Shown in pieces: positions 28,085-37,900 of a stretch of DNA of 64,000 bases. Within the stretch, counting starts at the first letter, position 1. Every line of letters begins with the position of its first letter. The notes beneath the pieces were generated by a model, which was not told the origin of the DNA, searched no databases, and saw only the letters and a list, made by a program, of their open reading frames with translations. The position numbers and the translations under genes were made by a program. This DNA is from Flavobacterium tiangeerense (GTDB lineage: Bacteria > Bacteroidota > Bacteroidia > Flavobacteriales > Flavobacteriaceae). The stretch is taken from the NCBI RefSeq assembly GCF_007830355.1, contig NZ_VLKO01000003.1, forward strand, positions 231 through 64,230, written 5' to 3'.

Positions 28085-29342
28085 ATGAGGGACTTTTACT
28101 TATTTCTATTAATAACTTTTTGTACACATACTTTTGGACAAGAGTTAAGTTATAGCGGCCTTGTAACAGTGGGAACTTCATCTGAGTCAGTCAACATTTC
28201 TTATGTACTTGGTGAGGGGGATAACGCTTATCCCATAAACGGAAATTTCTCTTATTTAAATACAAACATACCTATTTTAGAAAATTATTATGTGGGTATT
28301 ATCAGCTATGATCGTTTTGGAGCGGGTTGCATCGGTGTAAATACGTATACAGCTACTCAACTATTGGAGCAAAGTGTAGTAACAGTTGGCGGGTGTGGAC
28401 CATATATGACACTTTCTAATTTCAAACCAAATAATCTTCAAAATTTTAACAACAAACGGTGAAGTATGTGCTGGAGATCAACTTAATTTAATTGCGTCAC
28501 CTGCAGGTTACCCAGATGCGGCATATCACTGGCAGTATAGTGTAGATAATCAAGAGACTTGGTTTAATGTCCCTTTGACCATAAATGATAGAAAAATAAA
28601 TAAAACAGCGACTAGTAACTTTTCTATTCAAGAAATTCTTGGTGACAATCATCTTACTTACATAAACAAAACAATATATTTTCGCCTTGGATATATCGAT
28701 TCCTTTATTTCTGCTGAGCCTTTAGCCATTAAATACGCTCCATGTGCTCCAATACTTGTGGATAGAACATATATTGCTCCAGATTGCAAAGGAGGTCCTA
28801 TAAAAGAAATAACAGCTTACTTTGAAAGACCATTAGAGCTAAACGAAACACTAAGCCCTATGCAAATAATTCCATTTCCGAAAGTAAATGGTGATCCAAT
28901 ATTTTTCTCTCAACAAGAGGAAATAACAAACCTCGTTTTTGATGCAACAAAAAATCTATGGGCTTATAAATTTAAAAACTTAGATAGTGGTAGGTTGATC
29001 AATAACAGAAGATACATCATAGAATACCAAGCAAAGAAGTATGGAGTACCAAGAGGAACACTTCAATCATTTGAACCATTTATATATAATGATCCAACAG
29101 CTGTACAATTCGAGATTGTTTCTGCTGAAAACCCCTTATGCCACGATGGTACTGTTGAAATTGTCATTAGGGTAAAAGGCGGTACAGGTGCTTATAAGTT
29201 TTATGATGACACCATAGAAATAATTCCAACACCAATAAATGGAACTGACGGTATTTATCATCTAAAAAACTTAGCACCCAAAGATTACAAAATAAAAGTT
29301 ACGGATTCAAATGACTGTATTGATACAGATAAAAATGAATAA
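28085..29342 (+). pseudogene. SprB-tail secreted protein, first of three paralogues, broken by a one-base frameshift
   Basis: The first frame (28085-28462) has a signal peptide (MRDFYLFLLITFCTHTFGQ) and stops shortly after LSNFKPNNLQ. The continuation lies one frame over: ILTTNGEVCAGDQLNLIASP, then YHWQYSVDNQETWFNV, running to 29342. Deleting one A from the AAAA run at 28440-28443 restores a 418-aa protein, close in size to the next two genes. It ends in one SprB-type repeat (NPLCHDGTVEIVIRVKGGTG and KIKVTDSNDCIDTD) like its neighbours. The intact second half suggests a recent frameshift or an assembly error. The downstream open frame starts at 28575 only through a TTG. Confidence 0.75.
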
Positions 29343-29346
29343 GCAT

Positions 29347-30546
29347 ATGAAGAAAAATATAATATTTTTTTTACTAGTTTTTTTAATTGGTCACGTTGCA
29401 TTTTCACAATATAAATTGACTTATTCTCAAAGTGGATTTCTTAACGATAATTGTTCAAAATATGAGGATTTAGTTTTAGAAATAGGAATTGAAGAAGCGG
29501 GTAATTTCACGACACTTGAATCCGCCAATTGTGGGAGAGCAATCCAATCTAGTGGTATCGTTTATTTGAATAGTAAACCAAATTCTATTCGATTTAGAGA
29601 ATGGAATTATATCTCAGAAACACATAATATTAGCTATAGAAATAATTCTAATTGTAAATTAGAAACAATTATTTTAGCTACAACAAGTGGAGAGGAAGTT
29701 ACTATATCATTTAATTTAACGCCTAACTTTATTATATCAGCAATCACCCCTACAAGCCAGCTTGTAAGCGCATGCAATAAAATAATAATAAGTAGTCCTG
29801 ATACTTACAATTTAGAATTCTATAATTGGCAATATAACTTTAATTCAAGTGGATGGATAAACTTATCAAATTTTTATGGCAAAAATAAGCTAGAAATAGG
29901 ATTAAGTGAAATTCCAAATCTTGCAATTGGTCAAACTGTTCATTTTAGAATTAGTAACTGTACAAACTCAAACATACTTTCGTATTCATTTACTAATTGC
30001 TCTCCAAAAATACAAGAATTAAGAAAATCAGATATAACATGTAGTTATCTCAATGATGGTAGCATGTCAATTTTATTTGAAAGAAAATTAGAAAGCTATG
30101 AAAAATTAAACATTAATTTATTGAAACTATTTACTAGTGGATATTCAATAATTAAAGATAAAAATGATCAAACCTATGATAGCACTACTTTACTCTACAA
30201 TTGGCCTGAAAATTTAGATGCCGGTACTTATAAAATAAAATATCAAATAACACCAATTGGAGATCCTGTTGAATCCGCTCCATTCACCATTAATCCCGCT
30301 ACTCCACTAACTTTTGAGCTTCAAAACCCAAAAAATCCAAGTTGTTTTGGAGCAGAAGATGGTAGTGTTGATATCTTAATAACAAGGGGTGTCCCAAAGT
30401 TTTTTGAAGTAGATGGCGATAGTGTTATTCCTAATGAATTAGGTCCAAATCTTTATAGAATAAACAATCTCAAAGCAAAGCCAGATGGACATAAAATTAA
30501 AGTTACTGATGCCAATAACTGTATCGATAATGGTAAATATGACTAA
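29347..30546 (+). CDS. SprB-tail secreted protein, second paralogue
   Basis: The start chosen is the ATG at 29347, giving a clean signal peptide (MKKNIIFFLLVFLIGHVAFS) and a protein of 399 aa. Upstream in-frame starts overlap the previous gene. The body resembles its neighbours: Cys-framed Ig-like modules (TSQLVSACNKIIISSPDTYN, FRISNCTNSN), a middle module (DITCSYLNDGSMSILFERKL) and a terminal SprB-like repeat (NPSCFGAEDGSVDILITRG, ending KVTDANNCID). There is no sorting domain. The paralogues end right after the repeat's conserved VTDxxxCI, as if truncated copies of the giant adhesin that follows. Export to the periplasm is likely; its role is not known. Confidence 0.72.
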   Translation: MKKNIIFFLLVFLIGHVAFSQYKLTYSQSGFLNDNCSKYEDLVLEIGIEEAGNFTTLESANCGRAIQSSGIVYLNSKPNSIRFREWNYISETHNISYRNNSNCKLETIILATTSGEEVTISFNLTPNFIISAITPTSQLVSACNKIIISSPDTYNLEFYNWQYNFNSSGWINLSNFYGKNKLEIGLSEIPNLAIGQTVHFRISNCTNSNILSYSFTNCSPKIQELRKSDITCSYLNDGSMSILFERKLESYEKLNINLLKLFTSGYSIIKDKNDQTYDSTTLLYNWPENLDAGTYKIKYQITPIGDPVESAPFTINPATPLTFELQNPKNPSCFGAEDGSVDILITRGVPKFFEVDGDSVIPNELGPNLYRINNLKAKPDGHKIKVTDANNCIDNGKYD

Positions 30547-30550
30547 GCGT

Positions 30551-31897
30551 ATGAAAAAAATTATTACTTTCTTTTTACTTTGTATTTCTGTGAATAGCTA
30601 TTCTCAAAAACCTAAAAACATCATAGTTGAATACAATCCGCAATCTGCGTTTCTACAATTTGTCTCTGTAGTTAGGGTACATAATAAAAATAATGTACTA
30701 GTATATGAGGACAATTATACTGACGTAAATGCATTTTCTTACAATAGTCTTATTGGAAAAAAAACAGCAACACTGATCAATTTAACAGAAGCTGACTATC
30801 CATTAAAATTTAGTTTACGAGGTGAAACATTGTATACTACCAATTGCAATGAAAATAAAGATATTGTATTTACTTTAGAAAAATATAATTCCCTTGGGAC
30901 TGAATCCTTGTTTGCATGTACAGCAAGTGCAGAAATAAGAGCTTTTTATTTAGATAATCCTGAAACAAATGATAATGTTAGCAGTTGTGATGTCATTAGC
31001 ATTAAAAATAAACCAATTACTAACTACTATTACAAGCATCCTGTTTCTGGGGAATGGATTGATATTTATACAGTAGCTCCAAATGCTATCCTTTACAATA
31101 GCATAAATACAAATGATTTAAATCTAAAAATCAATGAGGTCCCTGATCTAAATAATTATTATGGACCTCTATTTCTAAAAGGTTCCTATACTGTTGATGG
31201 TCTTTATGATTCATTTGTTACTACACAAGAGGGCGATGCAGCCCCAATAAATGTTTATTCTAAAACATTTGAAACAAATATTATTATTTACAATATTACT
31301 CCATGTACACCTGTAATTACAACGACATCATCCCAAAATTTTACTAGCTGCTCCTATTCACAAGACGGTGCAGTTACCTTCACATTTGAGAGAGAATTGC
31401 AAGATGGTGAACAATACGAAATGGCTCTTTTTTATCAAAATGGTGCAGCAGTCCTAGATGGAAATAAAACTATTACTAAAAATTCGATGACTACTCCAAC
31501 AACGTACACTTGGACAAATTTACCATCTGAAAACTATAAACTTACCTATTACACAAAAAAAACAGTAGGTAGCAAAGAGTATCTAAGTAATCCTCCTTTA
31601 CAAAAAAGATTTACAATATCATCTCCAACTAATTTAGAATTCACAGTATCAGCCAATAATCCTTTATGTAATAATGGAGCGACTAACTTAATTATAGAGG
31701 CTATTGGCGGCAGCCCACCCTATTTTTATGATGACTTAGAAGGCACTACAGAAATTATTAATGGAGAAACAAAAATTAAAAGAATACAATTCAACCCATC
31801 AGATGAGCAATCAAATCAAGTTTCAATACCACTACTAAATCCAAAAAGTGTATATACCATAAAAGTCACTGATTCAAAATTCTGTATTGAAAGATAA
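30551..31897 (+). CDS. SprB-tail secreted protein, third paralogue
   Basis: The ATG at 30551 gives a signal peptide (MKKIITFFLLCISVNSYSQ) and a 448-aa protein. The earlier in-frame ATG lies inside the preceding gene. It shares module order with the two genes upstream: an N-terminal Ig-like domain, Cys-bearing middle modules (NENKDIVFTLEKYN, NFTSCSYSQDGAVTFTFERE) and a final SprB-type repeat (NPLCNNGATNLIIEAIGGSP ... YTIKVTDSKFCIER). The next gene, the giant SprB-repeat adhesin, begins 20 bp downstream. Three tandem paralogues suggest local duplication of a surface component or adaptor. Confidence 0.72.
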   Translation: MKKIITFFLLCISVNSYSQKPKNIIVEYNPQSAFLQFVSVVRVHNKNNVLVYEDNYTDVNAFSYNSLIGKKTATLINLTEADYPLKFSLRGETLYTTNCNENKDIVFTLEKYNSLGTESLFACTASAEIRAFYLDNPETNDNVSSCDVISIKNKPITNYYYKHPVSGEWIDIYTVAPNAILYNSINTNDLNLKINEVPDLNNYYGPLFLKGSYTVDGLYDSFVTTQEGDAAPINVYSKTFETNIIIYNITPCTPVITTTSSQNFTSCSYSQDGAVTFTFERELQDGEQYEMALFYQNGAAVLDGNKTITKNSMTTPTTYTWTNLPSENYKLTYYTKKTVGSKEYLSNPPLQKRFTISSPTNLEFTVSANNPLCNNGATNLIIEAIGGSPPYFYDDLEGTTEIINGETKIKRIQFNPSDEQSNQVSIPLLNPKSVYTIKVTDSKFCIER

Positions 31898-31917
31898 TCC
31901 GCTATTAAACACCTATT

Positions 31918-34900
31918 ATGAAAAAATATTTACTCCTACTACTATTGTTTTTGATTAACTTTTGGGGATATTCACAAACACAAGCAACTGTAACAGAAAT
32001 AGCTGTAGATGGTGCAAGAACAGTGACTTTTACAAATCCAGCTCCTATTGAGCTCAATGAGGCATTTATAACAACTGCAACTACAGGTTTTGATAAAAGT
32101 GATGGAAAATTATATATCGTTTTTAAAGGTAGAACAGAACCCTATACGTATTCTTGGAAAAAAAATCTTGATAATTATACCCCTGCAAAAGATCCAGATA
32201 ATCCAAATACTTGGATTAATTTTTCAGCTGGCGAATACACCGTTATAGCTTCTAAAGATGGCTGTAGCAGTTTATCAATTGATTTCACAATTGAACGACC
32301 AGCCGAATTATTAATCAGTCTTATTCAACCTAATAAAATTGGTTGTTTTGGTGGCACAACAACGCTAGCTATAAATAACAACACTGCTACAGGAGGTTAT
32401 CCCTATGTAGGCACTAAAAATTATACCTATTCTTGGTACAAATGTGATGATAGTAATGGTTCAAATCCTGCATTAATTTCGGATGCAAGAACAAATCCTG
32501 TAACACTAGGATTCTATTATGTTGAAGTTAATGATGGAAAGAATATAAAAAAATCGAATATAGTTCAAGTAACTCAAAATGAACAAATAACTGTTTCAGA
32601 AAATAAAATAGAGCCTCCATGTAATGGAAATAACGGTAGCGTTGCATTAGCTATTTCAGGAGGTAAAGGTAATTATAATGTAACTTGGACTGGAGATGAC
32701 ATTAACACTGCCATAATTACCAATAATGGTAAAAATTTATCTGGTAAAGCTGGTACTTATAATTACATTATAACAGACGCAGATGTTCCAGGATGCTCTA
32801 TCCCTGGATCAGTTACTTTTACAGACCCTACACCTGTATTAATAACCTCTATAAATCAAACACAACCCTCATCATCTACCGCCAATGACGGTACAATCAC
32901 TATAAACGCATCGGGTGGTACCGGAACTTATAAATATTTTGTTATCAAAGATGGAGGTAGCGAAGTTCAATATGGTACAAATGTAATTGCAAATTTAGGT
33001 AACGGTGATTATATAGTTCGGGTCGTAGATGTAAATGGATGTGCTTCTGACTCTAGATTGGTAAGTCTAAGGGGACTCAATGTTGCTGTTCTCTCAACAT
33101 CTTTAGTGCTTAAATGTTTCGGAGATACTACAGGTAGTATAAGTATTCAAGCCAGTGGAGGAACTTTGATTGTTAATCAAAATTATACTTATAAATGGTA
33201 TAGAAATGGTGTCGAGTTTGGTGGTAATAGCCCTTCCATAATTGGGTTAAGTTATGGTACCTATTATGTTATAGTACGTGATAATTTAAATCCTATTCAA
33301 TCGCAAAACTTTATCATATCGCCACCACCAACACAACTACAAGTTTCTATTGCTAATACATCAGACATAAGTTGCCCTGGAGCTAACGATGGAGCGATAA
33401 CCCTCAACGTATCTGGAGGAACTGGGTCTTACGCCTATCAATGGCATGATAATGTAACTACTAAAGATAGAACAAATCTGAAAGAAGGCACATATAAAGT
33501 AACAGTTAAGGATGAAAATGGTTGCCCGGCCACATTAGAAGATATTAAAATTGTATCTCCATCTGCCATTACAATTCCTCAACCAACCATAAGTAATGTC
33601 TCGATTTATGGACAAAAGACGGGGGCAATTACTTTTATTAATAGTCCTACCGGCGGAGAAGGTAATTTTATTTATTCTTGGACTTCAGATAAATTTACAG
33701 GTACAAAAAACTCATTGAATTTATCAAACCTAGAAGCGGGTGTATATACACTTGTAGTAACAGATGGCAATGGATGTACAAATTCTAAACCTTTTACAGT
33801 AACTCAAAATCTTGAATTAAAAGTAGATATCAAAGAAACTGCTTTTATAAAATGTTTTGGTGGTACTAACGGACAACTTACTGCCGAAGTAAATGGTGGT
33901 GTTGCACCCTATTCCTATGTATGGAAAAAGTGGAATGATGTTCTTCTAGGAGAAAATCAAAGTACTATCACTAACCTAAGCAAAGGAATGTACAGCGTTT
34001 ATGTTACAGATAGTGCCAATCCAGGTGGTCCTTACGCTCTAGCTAATCAATTAAATTATGATTTAAAAGAACCTAATGAGCTTAGAGTAGCTGTAATAAA
34101 CTCAACCAATGTGTTGTGCCATAATGAGACTACAGGAGCGATTTCTATTGATGTTAATGGCGGTAATGCACCTTATACGTATCAATGGACAAAAAACGGT
34201 GCCGATTATCCTATTACGACTAAAGATTTAATTAATCTTGGTGCTGGCACGTATCAAGTTATTGTTACTGATGCAGTTGGACATAATTGTACTGCAACAT
34301 TGCAAGATGCGGTATTTATCTCACAACCTGAAGAACCACTAAAAATAGACAATGTATCCAAAACAAACTTAACAGGATATGAAACCAACAATGGAAGCAT
34401 AGTTGTAAAAGTAATGGGAGGTTCCAAAGATTATAGTTATGAATGGACAAAAGATGCAGATACAACAATAATTGGTACAACAGCTTCTATAGCTAATCTT
34501 AGCAAAGGAATGTATTATTTACTTGTTAAAGACACGAACGGTTGCACTTTGCCTAAAGTACAATATGAAATTACACAGCCCGATAAACTGGAAATAGTTC
34601 TGACGCCTACTCCAAATACCGAATTAAAATGTTTTGGTGCAACAACAGCTGAATATAGAGCACTAATAACAGGTGGAGTTAAAGAATACGCACTTGAATG
34701 GTTAAATACTACCACTGGACAAAAATATTCTTCTATTGAAACTATTACCACTTTAAATACTATTTCAGTAGCTTCAAATTTAGCTTATGGGAATTATGTT
34801 GTTACAGTAAAAGATGCAAAAAATAATATTTTATTTGGCACCAACACCTTTACCATCAATCAACCTGATCTATTAGCTTTTACATACAACACAACCCCCG

Positions 34901-37900
34901 TTTCTTGCTTTGGTGGTTCAAATGGAAGCATTCAACTTATAATAACAGGAGGGACAAAAAGTAGCAATCCTAATAGTCCTTACTCAATTTCCAGCGATGG
35001 TGGTACAATAGATGCTAAAAACGGAATCATTTCTGGATTATCAGCAGGCAAATATAAGGTAAGTGTAACCGATGCAAATAATTGCCAAACTGCCCAACAA
35101 GAAATTGTAATTACTGCACCAGAGAAAGCACTTTATATTGCAAGCCAAGTAAGTACTCCAACCACAGGTTTTGGTCTCGCTACAGGAAAAATAGAAATTA
35201 GCGTAGACGGCGGTACACCTATAGACCCAGGAAATGGAGGCACACCAACTTACATCTATACATGGAAAAATAGTGCTGGTAGTACAATTGGCACTAATAG
35301 TCCAACCCTAAGTAACATTGCTGCGGGTGAGTATTCTGTAGTGATTACTGATACTAAGGGTTGCGAATTGCCTAAAACATTTACTGTCTTACAACCAACA
35401 AAACCCCTTGTAAGTGAAACGCATCTACAAGCAAAATGCAATGGATTAACGGGATCTCTAGATGCAACTGCCACAGTTGGAGCAACATTTGAGCAAAACC
35501 AATCTGAAAAAACATACACTTATAGATTAAAAAATAAAACAACAGGAATTACCGCATCTATTGTTGGAACTATAGCTAAGTTTGAGAATATTGCAGACGG
35601 TGAGTATGAGTTAACCGCTACAGATGTGGCTGGAATAATTTCAAATACTATACCTGTTACTTTTAAGCAACCTGCTCCCACAGTAGTAAACTTAATTCAA
35701 AAAAATGTTTCTTGTTATAATGGAAATGATGGATCACTAGAAGCAGTAGTAATTGGCGGCAAAGGTCCTTATACTTATATTTGGAAAAAAGAAACTACAA
35801 GTATAGGAAGTAATACATCAAAAATTGAAAGCCTTTCTAAAGGTAATTACACACTTGAGATAAGAGATAGCAACTATAATTCTAATTTAACGGCTTATTG
35901 CGTTAATGTTGCAACTACATCAATCTCTGAACCTACAGATGAATTAGCAATTGGGTCATTTACTTCTACAGATGCTACAGGTTATCAAACTAATAACGGA
36001 AAAATTGAAGTAATTCCTAGCGGAGGAACACCAACTTATCAATACCAATGGTTTTTTAATGGTACCGTTATAAATAATCAGAGCAATAACAGTGTCAGTA
36101 ATTTAGCTCCGGGTGAGTATAAAGTAATCGTAACAGATACAAATCTTATTTGTTCTATTGAAAAAACTTTCACCATTAATGAACCAAAACTTTTAGAATT
36201 TAAAGTTCTAACAACTAACGTTTTATGTTTTGGTGAACAAAACGGTAGTATTAATGCCATAGCCACAGGTGGTGTAAAAGACAACAATGGTTTTTATACC
36301 TATACCCTTTTTGATAGGAATAAAAATGTATTAGAAAGCCAAAAAGCTTTAGAAGCAAAATTTGACACAAAATTTGCTGACACCTATTACATTCAAGTAA
36401 CTGATTTTAATTTAAATACTACTCCTTCAAATTTAAATGATTTAATACCTGTAGTTATTGAACAACCTAACAAGGCACTAACGTTAGTTGAAATCAAAAA
36501 GAATAATGCCACCTGTCCTAACGAAGCCGACGGTAGTATTATTTTTGAAACAAGTGGAGGTACACCAAATTACAAATACACTTTATTAAACGTAAATAAA
36601 AACACCTCATCTCAAGTTAATGATTCAGCTATTGAAAACTTATCTGCAGGAACCTACACCTTAACTGTAACAGATAGTAATGATTGTGTTCAAAGTAAAA
36701 CATTTACAATTACAGAACCTGAAGATTTTGGTTTTGATAAAGAAAAATTCACACTAACTAAACCTATTTTACCAGAAACAAACTGGTCTATAAATGTGGT
36801 GATGAAAGGTGGACAAAATGATTACAAATACAGTATTAAAAATAGTAGTGGAAATATACTTCTAGAAAAAGTAGTGTCGGACAAATTTCTATTGATCAAT
36901 CAATTACCAACAGATATTTATACTGTAAGTGTAACCGATAATACAGGATGTACCAAAACAGAAATTATTGATTTAACTAATAATGTATTAGCAGCTTCAA
37001 TTCAGCAAACCAAGCAAATAGTATGTAATGGTGAGGGAGCAAATATCGAAGCACTCGTAACAGGCGGTCTAGGGATTAAAACCTATACATGGTATAAAAA
37101 CAATGAAATTATACCATTAGAAAACGGAACAACTTTAACTAATTATGGCTCGGGTGAGTATAAATTTAGCTGTATAGATACGGCTAAATTAGAAGTGATA
37201 AGTAATACGATCACTATTACTCAACCTGATGTAGTAGAAATTAAAAGTATTTTGAAGACTAATTCAACTTGTAACGGAGCTAATGATGGTACTATTTCTA
37301 TAGACGTTATGGGTGGTAGCGGCTCCTATTTGTATAGTTTAAATGCTACTAATTGGACTGCTTTCTCTGCAAGTTCTACCGCAATTATTAATAATCTTCC
37401 AACGGGAGATTATACAGTATATGTTAAAGACTCTAAGGGATGTAATGCAATAGCAACAGCTCTAGCCAAGATAGAACAACCCTCTATCTTAACCATTTCT
37501 AAAATAAATACAAGTAGTACCTCTGGTTTTGGACTAAGCAACGGAAGTATTGCTGTGGTTATAGATGGTGGTAACGGAAACTATGTGTATAAATGGTTTA
37601 ATGAAAATAAAATTGACATCAACCAATCAACTAGTACAGCAATAAATCTAGTAGCTGGTAAATATTATGTTGAAATCACCGATTCAAAAAATTGTAGTAT
37701 CACGTCAGAATTAATAACGATTTCACAACCAGAAAAACTTACTACGCTTATTAACCCAATAAACCAAGTAATTTACTGCTATGGCGATAAAAGTATCCAA
37801 TTAACAGCAACTGTTGCTGGAGGTGTGCCAAATTATAACTTTGAATGGTATGATAGTTCCAATTTTATGATAGGGACTAATCCTACGTCACCTTTTGTAG

